From Diplolepis rosae (taxonomy: Eukaryota > Arthropoda > Insecta > Hymenoptera > Diplolepididae), in contig JAPYXD010000715.1 of assembly GCA_030998225.1 (NCBI GenBank), forward strand, positions 1,550,001 through 1,614,000: DNA of 64,000 nt. Direction: 5' to 3'. The notes beneath the pieces are model-generated. The model was not told where the DNA came from, did no database searches, and saw only the letters and a program-made list of their open reading frames with translations. Within the stretch, counting starts at the first letter, position 1. Each line of letters begins with the position of its first letter. The position numbers and the translations under genes were made by a program. Positions 1 to 10,214 of the stretch are shown piece after piece.

Positions 1-281
1 CCCTCATCGGTTCTATGTATACGACCGTATACATTTTTTTTGCGACTTTTCGTTACTTCCCAAAAAATTGATGTTTTGAACAGTATTTTTTTTTCATCCA
101 TTTCGACATGAATGTTCACAAATTTGATTTATAATGAAAATAAAAATTCAAAAATAAATGAATAAACAAAAAAAATGATTTTTTTCATTTTGAAACATTT
201 AAAACAAATCTCAAACTTTTTGTGTATATGCTCGTATACACAAGAACCGATTAGACGTAGTATTGACGGTCCCGATGAGGG
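1..281. mobile_element. piggyBac-like MITE, short non-autonomous
   Basis: The left end reads CCCTCATCGG and the right end CCGATGAGGG, a terminal inverted repeat directly followed by TTAA (282-285), the target duplicated by piggyBac-superfamily elements. The left TTAA would lie just outside the window. A subterminal inverted pair containing GTATACG (about 17-32 and 228-242) reinforces the fold. No coding capacity is visible. Termini and TTAA are seen directly; the superfamily is inferred from them. Confidence 0.75.
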
Positions 282-555
282 TTAAAGAATCTTTTTCACA
301 CTTGTATATTAAACTTTTTATTAAAAAATGTTACATATTTAGAAATTTTGTTCCCCAATAACTGATTATTAAGTTTGTAAATTTTACTTTATATTATGAA
401 ACTATTAAGATTTAATTTTGTATGTACTTGCAGCAGATAATGCGTGCGCGAGGATTCCCACATATGCACTGTCATTTGAAGTTGATTAAGTTTGATCGCT
501 ATACTACTGTGGGCAAAAACTAAAGTCAATATTGTTATAAATCAAAAATCTTTAT

Positions 556-790
556 TTATTTATCCAAATCAATTTCATCCCCTTCAAAGTAATCCCCTCC
601 CGATATAATGCACCTATGCCACCGTTTTTTTCCAATCGTCGAAACACTTGTTAAATTCGATTTCCGGAATTGCCTTCAAAGCTTTCTTCGATTCGGCTTG
701 TATCTCTTCAATCGTGTAAAAACGGTGTCCTCGGAGTGGTCTTTTGAGTTTGGGAAATAGCCAGAAGTCAAACGGAGCCAAATCTTTCAG
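556..790 (-). pseudogene. Mariner transposase C-terminal fragment
   Basis: Reverse-strand translation gives the end of a mariner-family (IS630/Tc1/mariner) transposase. It has LAPFDFWLFPKLKRP, carrying the third catalytic Asp of the DD34D triad, then GHRFYTIEEIQAESKKAL, then WHRCIISGGDYFEG and a stop at 556-558. A run of seven A (around 625-631, T on the plus strand) where six are needed shifts the frame between the tryptophan of FDDW and the RWH motif. Everything N-terminal of the last catalytic Asp is missing. Such transposases cut and paste elements at TA targets; this copy cannot be functional. Confidence 0.85.
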
Positions 791-1179
791 TCATTGTAAA
801 AATCGAAAAAATCACTTTTAGTCGTTTAGAAAACACATGCGTAACTATGTAACAAATGATGACATTTTTCTTATGAAAGTTAATTTAAAACTATGTTATG
901 GAAATATTTTCCAATTAAACTTTTATTTATCACTTAAAATGTTTTCTATGTGAGCAAATACATTTTCTTCAAAAATGATGAGAAATCGTCAAGTGAGAAC
1001 TTATTTTTAAGGGGAAAAGATTCACTAAAATTTTACCACGTCCCATTAGTAACCAAATAAGTATTTTTTTTTTATCGAAGGAATGAAAACATTAATTCCA
1101 AAAATACAAAATTCATACTTTTACAATATTTGGCATTAATTCAATTTATCTTTCAAATTGGATGTTGTAAAATTGTAGA
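791..1179. other. AT-rich stretch, no gene seen
   Basis: AT-rich sequence with homopolymer runs and no plausible open frame. The short reverse-strand open frame running into it from about 1460 has no recognisable protein character. Confidence 0.5.
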
Positions 1180-2040
1180 ACATTTTTTTTCATAACAAGT
1201 GCTCTTAACAACCATGCTATCCAGAAAAAGCTGTTCTCGGCACAGAGAGGCGTAGTGCTGAGAATATTCTCAGCATACCGAAATGTGTCAACAAATGCTG
1301 TGCTGTGGACCAATGCAGGGCACACACTCTTTCTCTGAGCCAGGTAGGGCATGGCAAGGGAGGCTGTCGGTCGGGCAGTGGGTGCACAACTCACTCCCGA
1401 CACAATGGTCTCTCTCATCCTCCAGTCTGAACAAATATGGATGCTCATCGAGTCATTCGTCACCCTGGTGATGAAGACCAGGGGGTTCCAACTCCGGCGA
1501 AATCATGCTAGAGTTTCTTTTCCCCGCTTTTCTCTACCTCTCCCGCACGCCCCTCACAGCGAGCCCATATTACTCGAAGTTTCTCCTCTCCGGCGCAAGA
1601 AAGTGGGGGCAAGTAGGGACCGGCAGCGAGGTATATTAACTTATAACTTCGACCGTAAATGCAAATACTAAATTAACATTAAAATATAAAATGCATCGAA
1701 ATCATTAATTTTCGGGTGCCGACTCCGATGTTCTCGCTAAGTGAACGACACTTTCGCTTGTTACAATATACTCTATCTTGCTTTATGTACATATCCAAAA
1801 TCGGCGTGTACGCGCTCTCTTTTCGACGTATTCCTTTCGGTATTTTGCTCCCACCACTCGGATGTACGCAGATATACGCGGGAGTGGAATTGAGTGGAAT
1901 AAGGTGCAGTGCGGTGGTGGGACGGTGAAGTTTAAAGCCGAAAGGCGGTTCCGCGGGCGGTGTATTGATTCAAGAGAGGGGTTTTTTGGTTTTAACAGGT
2001 GTGCCTAGACCCGTCCCAGGAGAGTACTGTACAACGTCTT
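1180..2040. other. GC-richer unassigned stretch
   Basis: Noticeably more GC-rich than the flanks, with overlapping short open frames in several phases, none recognisable. It contains a perfect 20-bp palindrome at 1256-1275 (TGCTGAGAATATTCTCAGCA) whose centre fits the heat-shock-factor half-site pattern GAAnnTTC. It may be the interior of the element bounded by the inverted repeats at 421 and 2652, or a decayed LTR. No function is assigned. Confidence 0.3.
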
Positions 2041-2104
2041 TAAAAGATTTTGCCATTTTTCCTCCTCACCGAAAAAAAATAAAAATAAAATAACAAAGAA
2101 TTTC

Positions 2105-2390
2105 AATTAGTAATTTCGTATGCAAATGTAAATATAATTTATTCATTAAAAAAAAACCTTTTGTTAACACTTATATATTGAAATTGTCACGTAAAAGATG
2201 TTATGTATTTCAAAAAATGGTATCGAAAGTATTTTACTCAATAGTAAAGGTTTGTTGAATCAACATCATACAAAAAAATTATTTAGTAATTGTAATTTCG
2301 TATGTGAATTAGAATATAATTTATTAAATTGCTTAAATATTGAACCCCTTAATTAACATTTGTTTATTGAAACTGTCATGTAAAAGACTT
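2105..2390. repeat. Two diverged copies of a ~185-bp dispersed repeat
   Basis: Segments starting TAATTTCGTATG near 2111 and 2293 share the order TAATTTCGTATG, ATATAATTTATT, then a TTGAAA(T/C)TGTCA(C/T)GTAAAAGA block. A third related copy lies at about 60612-60745 (GTAATTTCGTATGCAAAT, then GAAATTAACATGTGAAAAG, then GGAAAGTATTTTACTC, which also occurs at 2226-2240). This is a dispersed repeat of unknown class, not a gene. Confidence 0.6.
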
Positions 2391-2795
2391 CACACCTTAT
2401 AAAATTTTGATTTTATAGTTGAGTTTTCAAATTATATCTTCCGTCATTTCGAATTTGGCATCTTTTTCGCTCCTCTTTTGCATAGAATCCAGCAGAGTCG
2501 AAAGAAACATAAAAACCGAGCAAGCTGTCGATTTGTAAGCAATGCTCTTACACACTGCTGAGTTTCATATAGCAATCAAACTTACACAACTTTAGCTAAC
2601 AGTGAGTACATGTGACTCCTCGCGCACGCAATATCAGCTGTAGGTACAAGGAGCTTTCAACCAAAGAGAACTTAGAGAACCACTGCGAACAGTAGACGCA
2701 CTACGCTACGCGAGCAAGAATTCTCACGTACGTACTGCAGTTGGCGTAAAGTATGTAATGTTCGTGTTTCAAATCTGAACACACTGTGTCGGAGG

Positions 2796-3255
2796 GCGCA
2801 GTAACTGTTACGTCGCGACACCAGAACGGGAATCACAATAACTATTACGGTCCTGGCAGTAACTATTGCTGCAGACGATCCGCAAACGTTTCTATCAGCG
2901 CAGTTTTCTGTTCAAATATCTTTTTAATGTCGGTTTGCGGTATATAACAAAAACGGCACGCGTATCTGAAAAACTCGGCACAATGGGCTCAGCTGTTATA
3001 TTCAGTGGTGCCCCTGCCGATATTATATGCAACGATAGCTGTGCCGAGAGAAACGCTTTCGGTATAGAGGAGTAACTGTTACTGCCAACGCAGTAATGAT
3101 TCCTCCAGATCACGTTCTGGTTTCGCGGAGTAATGGCTACAGTCTAAGGAGGAATTGTTCAAGATAAGACAGTAGCAAACGCAGAATAGCTACAAGAAAA
3201 AATTTCTGCCCAACAATTGCGGTCAGCGCAGTAACCATTACGGTTTCGGTGGTAA
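2796..3255. repeat. Degenerate minisatellite of GTAAC/GTTAC palindromes
   Basis: About eight related 15-18-nt units occur at irregular spacing: 2796-2812, 2834-2850, 2855-2872, 3069-3086, 3089-3103, 3126-3142, 3226-3243 and 3249-3263. Each resembles GCAGTAACTATTACGG and is near-palindromic (GCAGTAAC / GTTACTGC). No protein is evident. A similar unit occurs in the central part of the foldback at about 9042-9058. Confidence 0.55.
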
Positions 3256-3314
3256 CTATTCAGGTCTACTTTTCTCCGTGCACTTGATTTTCGATGAAAA
3301 TTTTACAATAAGTG

Positions 3315-3660
3315 CAAGAAATCTTCAAATAACCCTACAAATAGAAATCTGATGACTCAAGTTCTGGTGATCTGGCAGGCCGATTTACTGGACTTCCTAT
3401 ACCGATCCAGCAAACCTTTGAATTCGCGATTCAGTACTTCTAAACACGATTGCCGAATAATGCGCTGGACAACCTCCATGTTGAAACCACACGTTTTTCC
3501 AAAATGTTACGATTTTTTTCCGTTGAAATTGCCATCAATAAAATAAGGCCCAATAAGTTGATCCAAAATTATTCCACACCAAACGTTAACGGACCAGGGA
3601 CGCTGAAGCTCAACTTCGCGCAACCAGTGTGGGTTGTAATGACAACCCACACATAATTCA
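3315..3660 (-). pseudogene. Tc1/mariner-type transposase relic
   Basis: Reverse-strand frames give, in order, NPHWLREVELQRPWSVNVWC, GPYFIDGNFNG, WFQHGGCPAHYS (the second catalytic region, where QHDG is usual), then WIGIGSPVNRPARSPE followed by DFYL and a stop. The block order matches the insect Tc1/mariner-like transposase group with PARSPDLTPLDFFLWG. At least two frameshifts and one stop break it, and the expected Asp in QHDG reads Gly. N- and C-terminal parts are absent. A related, differently deleted copy lies at 60962-61660. Confidence 0.8.
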
Positions 3661-4083
3661 ATCCAAACCAACCCACTCAAATGAATCTTTGATGCTTAGT
3701 TTAATTAAAGATCAAAGCTTATATTATTTGAAAATTTTCTTTTCTAATTGCAAAAGTATTCTTCTTTTAAAAAGCTGCCTTACAATATTAAACAAAATAG
3801 AATTCGTATTGGAACTCTTGAAATATTTTTTTACATAAAGTACACGGATTTATCTGTTGTGATTCAGTGAAGCCAGACTGAGTTGTACTCTGGTATTTTC
3901 GAAAAAAAGTATTTTGGAAAAAACTCGTTTTTTTAAAATTGAGTAGCTCAGTCTTTTGTTCACTTTAACTCGCTCTAAACAAGTCTATTTTCACTATTTT
4001 TTATACAATTTGTAGTCAAACGAATTTAAGAAAATGGAAAAGTGTATGCGAAAAACTATTCATCAGGGTTTGAAGTAGTGTTT
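3661..4083. other. AT-rich stretch, no gene seen
   Basis: Low-complexity AT-rich DNA with short chance open frames. Nothing recognisable. Confidence 0.5.
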
Positions 4084-4570
4084 TGAGAATTTTACTTTAA
4101 TTGAAGAAGTAGTTCAATCGTTTTGATATTCAAATGCGCTAACCTACGTCTTTCTCGCGCGCAAACTTCAGTGATCTTAGGAGACGGAAATAGAATTATA
4201 ATATTTCTAAAACATTTTTGGATACAACAAAGTATTGCAATATATAATTAAAACTTTTTGACTTAAATCGTAGAAGAATTGATTGAAGGTAAGATTTCAA
4301 AAAGTACTATTGTCAAAATTATTCAATATACAAGTATATGGTGGATTGTTTGAGAGTATTTTGAATAATATACCATACTAATAAAATTGAATAATATTTT
4401 CGTTTAGAACACATTACCTGTTCAAGTTTTATTCTAGGTTAACTCTGATTTCCGTTTGCTAATATCGCTACGGCTAGCGCGCGAAAAGGCTTAGAAAAGG
4501 GGCGAAAAGGTTAGCGCACTAAAATATCAAAACTATTAAACTAGTTCTTCGATTATGGTAAAATTACGAT
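4084..4570. mobile_element. Foldback/MITE with long imperfect inverted repeats
   Basis: The left arm (about 4084-4195) includes GTTTTGATATTCAAATGCGC and TAACCT; the right arm (about 4440-4570) is its diverged reverse complement, including GCGCACTAAAATATCAAAAC and a shared CGCGCGC block nearer the centre. Identity is about 75% by eye. The loop carries no open frame. Superfamily is not resolved. Confidence 0.6.
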
Positions 4571-5607
4571 TTAAGCATAAGAACGAAAGGAATGGAAGAG
4601 AGCATGAGAAGAAGAGAGAACGAGTGAACCGATGAAAAAGCATGGCCAGCGTACACTATATAGCCATGTATAGAATGGGATGAAGCGCGAATGAGAAATT
4701 ATAATACAACGTCCAAACCTAATTTCCTGAATCAACAAAAATCCCTACCGTATTTACCTCGCGATGAACTTACCAGCCAGATCAAGACAAAATAAAATTT
4801 GTAGTCTTCTGAGTGTCTTGACCGGGTTCAAATCCAGAATAGAAAAGGAATTTCTTTGATCGTGCCTGTCTGCTGTCCAGAACGATCATTTAGTTTTTCC
4901 ACTTCGTTAGTTGGTTGGAGCCGTAAAAATATCTGATGGAATAATTTCGGGAATCGTGTTGGGCAGACGAAAATATATATAAATTTTATTTGGACTGAAG
5001 TAAATTAATCCGCAGTGAATCATTTAAGGTCCAATTAAAGCTTTCTTTTTTTTCTCTTAAATGAAAATGGAAAAAACTGAATATATATGGCAATTACTGT
5101 ATATTTAGCTCTGGCTATTTGCTCACGAGCAGAGAGTCACAAGAAGCAATAACGAAGAAGAAATAATATAAAATATGGCTTAAATCTCCGCTCAGTAACT
5201 TTTCCCGAACTACAAATTCAAAAACGGATCGAAAAATGATAATTAAAGAATTTGAAATCGTTCAGTGGAAAGAGAGACTGTTTTGTCCGTGCCAGGATTT
5301 GAGCTGAGGTCTTCCGATTTTCGGACGACTGCTCTAACAAACTTAAAAGTTTGAATTGTCTACGAGCACACTTGTAGGGAAAGTATCCTATCTGATACCG
5401 CGACTTGATTAGATTTTCATCTTCCCTGATAATTGAAATCTGTAATTTGTGCGAAGTCTCCGTTATTTAACTGAATAACTGTATCGTTAAATTTTTACGA
5501 TCGAAGATACTTCGTGCTACTAAAGACGCAATTTCCGAAGATAAACTTTGCGAATTATTTTTTAATAACAGATTCAAAAACTTTTCTAGGATCTGTATCA
5601 AAAAATG
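4571..5607. other. No gene; two tRNA B-box-like motifs
   Basis: No coding sequence. GGTTCAAATCC on the plus strand (about 4828-4838) matches the pol III B box. On the minus strand around 5290-5350 a tRNA-like run (TTAGAGCAGTCGTCCG, then CAAATCCTGGCACGGAC) resembles the 3' half of a tRNA. Both may be relics of tRNA-derived SINEs; neither folds into a complete tRNA by eye. Confidence 0.35.
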
Positions 5608-6613
5608 TCACATTCTTTTTTTAATCGCACTTTTAGTGAAGGTCTTAGAGGAGAAAATTGCCTCGCAGATATTTATTGCTATTTCTGACATATAATTGTT
5701 AGGCGTTCGGAGTCGATATTTTAAAAGGTTCAAAGATTTGACAGACATTTGTTGTTTTACACTTGTCGGGCCGCTAAATATTTGTTTTAGAAAATTGAAT
5801 TGTATGTTAAACATTATGCGCTCAATTCCGTCCAAAGATTCATAATTTGCTGCAAATATCATAAGATCTTACTCGGATTTATTTAGTTCGTCCTCTGTAA
5901 TGTCAGTTTTTTGCACACAATACATGCTTTCCAAAAAAAGAACAAAATTTTCTAACATTTGTATTGGTATCAAAGAGGTACATATAGGAAGGCAGAAGTA
6001 AAGTAACTAGCCTTTCCAGTGCGTAGCTTTCCAAATACTTTTACTGGATATTTTTTCTGGGACTCTATGCAAATCTCGGGGTGGCTATATTGGAAGCAGA
6101 AGTCTATCGACTAATTTACGTTTAGCGGGTGTGACAACATACGATTCCATGATGTCCATACTTGTTCTGTTGCTCCGAGAATTGCGTTATGTAAATAATA
6201 CAGAGGAAAGTCCCAAGCCATGTCAATGTTAACAAGATTCATGAACGCTGATTCTCCTTTAACTCCTCGGAAAAATAATCCACGATCGATAACCTTAGCG
6301 ACATTAAAAATGTGAGAAGCATGAGTTCTTAATTCAGGTTCTTCGGCTACGAAAGGGTATTTCATACCTTGTTTATGTTTATATAATCCAGTTTGATAGT
6401 AGTAGCTACAATCAGAATACCCGTTATATTGAAACTTATTCTGTAAAACGGATTGAGCATGAAATGGAATGTTATTTCGCAGTTTTGTTTAGGAAAATGA
6501 ACTTTCATTCCCTCTGGATGTAAACGATTTACCTTCTTCACAAATTCATTTATAAAAAGATTTATAAGAACAGGCAAATTGTTAAGGAGTATTTGTGAAA
6601 TCTGAGCCTGCAA
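5608..6613 (-). pseudogene. Decayed transposase (Transposase_21/CACTA-like)
   Basis: The best segment (6365-6111, reverse) reads YPFVAEEPELRTHASHIFNV, then GVKGESAFMNLVNIDMAWDF, LYYLHNAILGATEQVW. This follows the pattern of insect proteins with a GVKGPS..MNL..FD..WGF..DYMH..LLGVT block, related to large CACTA-type transposases. Further down, PEICIESQKKYPVK and a later LLKQIFSGPTSVKQQMS-like piece (5862-5608) correspond to expected downstream blocks. Stops and frameshifts separate all of them, and the conserved Asp-Tyr-Met-His reads Tyr-Tyr-Leu-His. Family assignment rests on motif memory; a profile search would settle it. Confidence 0.55.
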
Positions 6614-7039
6614 AAATTGTTATCATTTCTACCAACATTTCACGTGCTTCTTGTGACTCTAAAAGGGATTATGCTCGACCGCCATCTTCGTTTTACTCAA
6701 TCGAGGACTGTCATAAGAACGCGTGTATTCACATGCGTTTCGAAACTTTTTTTTCACGTAATTTGGTCAATTCAATTGCCAAAAACGCATTAGAAACTCG
6801 TTTCATGAGTTTCTAAATACTTTCGAGGCTCGTGGAATGACAGTTAGTGATTGAAACATTGTTTTCAAAGATGTCAACGGTACGTAGAATTTTGTAGGTT
6901 GTAATATGTACAATAATAATGAAAAGGACTTATATCGACCCTTAGTATTAATATTCAAATATTATTGCTGTTCTTAGTTGGCTTTAGGGAGCAGAAAAAA
7001 TGTAACTCAGAGTTTCATGTTTTCAAACGTTTCGACTCA

Positions 7040-7640
7040 GATTGGAGTTTTTATCAGTGAGAATTTATTTCTATAAAAAATACAAAGGACAAAATTAAAA
7101 AATTGGCCGTGTGACGGATAAACATTGTGGTGAGAAATGATATACAAGAATTGCCAGTGTGAAAATATAAAATTGGACTAAATAACTAAATTTGCAATAA
7201 AGTAAAACTGTACAAAAAATTTTTCCTGTAAAAGTACTAAGGGGAGAAACTTAAACAATAGCACGTGTGACGGATAAAATTGTAGCACAAACGATATAAA
7301 TAAATTGTATATGTGAAACTATAAAATTGGTCTAAACTAAATTTGCAATAAAGTAAAACTACAAAAAATTTTTTCTGTAAAAATACTGAGGGGAGAAACT
7401 TAAAAAATGGCACGTGTGACCGATAAACATTGTCGTAAAATGATATGAAAGAATTGCACTTGTGAAATTATAAAACTCGTCTAAATAACTAAATTTACAA
7501 AAATAAAATTGTACCAACAAATTTTTTTCTATAAGAATACAAAGAGAAGAGACTTAAACAATTGCATGTGTGACGGATTAACAATGTGGAAAAACGATAT
7601 AAATCAATTGCACATGTGAAACTATAAAATTACACAGTTA
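7040..7640 (+). repeat. Left-arm tandem array, ~153-bp units
   Basis: GTGTGACGGATAAACATTGT-like sequence recurs at 7109, 7265, 7414 and 7568 (spacing 156, 149, 154). Each unit also contains GATATAA, TGTGAAACTATAAAAT, CTAAATTTGCAATAAAGTA and a GGGAGAAACTTAAA block. A fifth diverged unit lies apart at about 8330-8440. The inverted counterpart is at 9185-9790. Confidence 0.85.
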
Positions 7641-8961
7641 CACGAGAAAATATTTTTTTCAAACTGCCTCGAATGTTTTGACTGATTTTTACGTTTTTTG
7701 GTGCGTTGAATCCAAATCTAGTAACCAATTTGCTCCACAAGGTACAGATTTTTTGCTACATTGGGTTATTCTTGGTCTCCGGGTTGAAAATAAGGTTTAT
7801 TTCACTGTGGTAATAACCAGCAAATTTTTATTTCAAAATTTAGTAAATAAAAAAAAATGAAATTGGCCAACACAGTTTACATGTAAAGTCACTCTTGGGT
7901 CAATGAATCTCCTGGCGGGCCCGTTTTTTCTTCCCCTGAATGCTTCTCTTGGTGCGTTGCTTGGCGTATTTTTCATCAGGGGTTTCCCGCAGCAGCAACC
8001 AGCAGAAAGCAGCCATCATATTGGTGTTCCATCTTCCTGTTATATGTATAAAATGAATACAAAACCTCCTCAATTATTATGAGGGAGTGTTTTTAGTTAG
8101 TTAACCATTACAACCTCTATTTTAGACCTCAAATTTTGTAAGAAAACATGACGTGATGGAACATTTTGGCTATTTTTCCTGGATTTAGTGCTCCAAAATC
8201 TATAGAAATCAGTTGCAAAACTGGAGGCAGTTTTTTGGTCGTTTACTTGTGTTATTCTAAATAACTGAATTCAACGAAATAAAACTGTCCAAAATTTTTT
8301 GCATATAAAAAAACAAGGAAGAAACTTGAATAATTTCCACGTGTGACGGATAAACATTGTGGTAACAAACGATATAAAGTATGTGTACGCATGGAAGCTG
8401 TAAAAACTGTCTAAATTAACTGAATTCACAAAAATTGTACAGAATTTTTTTTTTAATTTACCCTAAGAAGGATTATATATGCAGTAAAATTATAGCAGTT
8501 AAGAAGAATTATTACAGAATGAAAAGTCTAAAAACTGCGAACTCATCGCAATAAAATATTACCAAACAAAAACTGACCTGTTATTTTGTTAAGTAGACGG
8601 ATAAAACGATGGTGAAAAAAAAATTGATCGAAGTGACACAATCACAAAATTCCTTTTTTTCTTTCGTTGCGAACAAGATAAGCACATAATTTTTGTAAAA
8701 GAACTCTTGTCTTTACGGATTTTTTTTCAAACTGAGTTGCATTTGGAAACAGACTTGGATAAGGCTTTGTAAAGTAAAGTTGGAAGGTGAGGTTTTTAGC
8801 TTTGGAGAGTCTCGGTTAAAAGAAAAGGAGAGAAAAAAAGTATGTAAAGATGTCCACAAGATGAACAGAATACTGTCACAAAAGAAAGCTATGAAATTTG
8901 AAACGAGTCATAACAATCTGTATAAACGGAGAAAATCCTACACTACTGGTTACTTCTTTCT
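7641..8961. other. Foldback centre, no recognisable gene
   Basis: Short open frames at 7678-7860 and 8780-8980 have no recognisable product. One isolated ~153-bp repeat unit sits at about 8330-8440. Part of 7880-8040 is more GC-rich and may be a relic of coding sequence, unassigned. Confidence 0.4.
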
Positions 8962-9150
8962 ACACGACTCAGACGTATAGCTGAATAAAAAACATCACCT
9001 ACACGACTGAGTAGCGTAGTGGCACGAGTCAATCGTTTTTCGGCAGTAACTATTCTTGTCAGCCACACGAATTCGGCTGCAGCCAAGAGTAGTATTGCTA
9101 CACGACTGAGTCGTGTGGGCCACACGATTGAGTCGTGTATGTCACACGAA
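8962..9150. repeat. Cluster of ACACGACT-AGTCGTGT palindromes
   Basis: Perfect 17-nt palindrome ACACGACTGAGTCGTGT at 9100-9116, a near copy at 9122-9138, and half or decayed copies at 8962-8978 and 9000-9017. One GCAGTAACTATT unit (about 9042) like those at 2796-3255 is interspersed. This lies at the inner edge of the right foldback arm. Confidence 0.6.
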
Positions 9151-9184
9151 TTTTTCTGACTGGCATAACGGAAATTTCTTAGAG

Positions 9185-9790
9185 TGACAGTTGTAATTTT
9201 TATTTTTGTAAATTCAGTTATTTAGACCAGTTTTATAGTTTCACATGTGCAATTCTTTTATATCATTTTACCACAATGTTCATCGGTAACATGTGCTAAA
9301 TTTTTTAAGTTCTTCCCTTTGTATTTGTATAGAAAAATTTTTTTGTACAGTTTTTATTTTTTATTTTTTGTAAATTTAGTTTAGACAAATTTTATAGTTT
9401 CACATGTACAACTCATTTATATCGTTTTACCACAATGTTTATCCGTCAAACCTGCAATTTTTAAAATCTCTCTCCTTAGTAATTTTACAGAACTAATTTT
9501 TTGTACAGTTTTTATTTTCTTGTAAATTTAGTTTTGACCAATTTTATGGTTTCACATGTACAATTCATTCATATAGTTTCTACCACAATTTCATCCGTCA
9601 CACGTGCCATTTTTTAAGTTTCTCCCCTCAGTATTTTTACAGAAAAAATTTTTTGTAGTTTTACTTTATTGAAAATTTAGTTATTTAGTCCAATTTTATA
9701 TTTTCACACTTGCAATTCTTTTATATCATTTTTTAGCACAATTTTTATCCGCCACACGGGCAATTTATAAGTTTCTTTCTTTGTATTTTT
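9185..9790 (-). repeat. Right-arm tandem array, ~153-bp units
   Basis: Reverse-complement units of the left-arm array: TTTCACATGT plus ACCACAATG plus TCCGTCACACGTG-like blocks recur about every 150 bp (near 9260, 9430, 9590 and 9750). Opposite orientation to the 7040-7640 array makes the whole element a hairpin-capable palindrome. Confidence 0.85.
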
Positions 9791-9802
9791 TATAAAAAAA
9801 AA

Positions 9803-9852
9803 TCCTCACTGATGAAGACTCCAATCTGAGTCGAAACGTTTGAAAACATCAT
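9803..9852 (+). other. Hammerhead-ribozyme-like motif
   Basis: CTGATGA (9809-9815), a 5-bp stem GACTC/GAGTC (9817-9821 and 9828-9832) with loop CAATCT, then GAAAC (9833-9837) reproduce the hammerhead core order. One extra A sits before the stem, and the closing stem III (GTTT..AAAC) and cleavage side fit imperfectly. The left foldback arm (about 7028-7062, reverse strand) keeps the stem and GAAAC, but its CTGATGA reads CTGATAA. Self-cleavage is not established; it may be a decayed or unrelated motif. Confidence 0.4.
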
Positions 9853-10214
9853 GAAACTTTGAGTTACATTTTTTCTGGATCCTAAAGACAACTAAGAACA
9901 TCAACAATTTTTTAATGTAATGTGTATATAAACAATTTGTTTTATTTCAAAAACAAATATTGCCGTAAGAAACTGAATAATTCTGTTAAAACGAAAATAA
10001 ATCTGCACGAAAAAAGAAGTTTCGAAACGTACGTAAATATACGCGTTCTTATGACAGTCCTCCATTGACTAGAGCGAAGATGGCTGTCAAGCGTACCTTC
10101 CTTTTTAGAGCACTACTACATATCGTGCTGAATCTATTCATCCCTGGAACTCTAGTAGGTATACTCCAGTGTGTACTGTGCTTTCCTTTATATTCATGTA
10201 TAATCAAAATTTTA

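Larger units (their letters stand above)
421..2652. repeat. Inverted repeat pair, arms 421-506 and 2566-2652
   Basis: The segment around TGCGTGCGCGAGGA (about 439-452) and its flanks recur in reverse complement around 2610-2640, extending with gaps to AAGTTTGAT and GCTATA on both sides. The arms are about 75-80% alike by eye. They enclose a mariner relic and a GC-richer unassigned stretch, so they may be the ends of an old foldback or DNA transposon of about 2.2 kb. No target duplication was resolved. Confidence 0.5.
6635..10117. mobile_element. Giant foldback element, ~1-kb inverted arms
   Basis: The left arm (about 6635-7640) and right arm (about 9185-10117) are reverse complements. The outer parts share GACTGTCATAAGAACGCGT, CCATCTTCG and GTTTCGAAAC; next inward comes a TTAGTTG/CAACTAA-containing piece, a hammerhead-like motif, and then arrays of ~153-bp tandem repeats. 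The 1.5-kb centre has no recognisable transposase, so the element looks non-autonomous. The layout (long terminal inverted repeats built of subterminal tandem repeats) recalls foldback/Galileo-type DNA transposons; that parallel is inference. A fragment of the outer arm occurs alone at 61795-61870. Confidence 0.75.

Noticed and set aside
1351..2008. Several overlapping open frames in a GC-rich patch
   Set aside because: Three phases open at once, no homology I can recognise and no splice signals; likely compositional.
6595..6816. Open frame at the left foldback boundary
   Set aside because: Lies in the non-coding arm; the mirrored right arm has no equivalent frame.
7040..7640. CRISPR-like array
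   Set aside because: Repeat units are adjacent ~153-bp tandems without spacers, in a eukaryotic transposon.
8943..9125. Reverse open frame of 60 codons
   Set aside because: Arises from the ACACGACT palindrome repeats.
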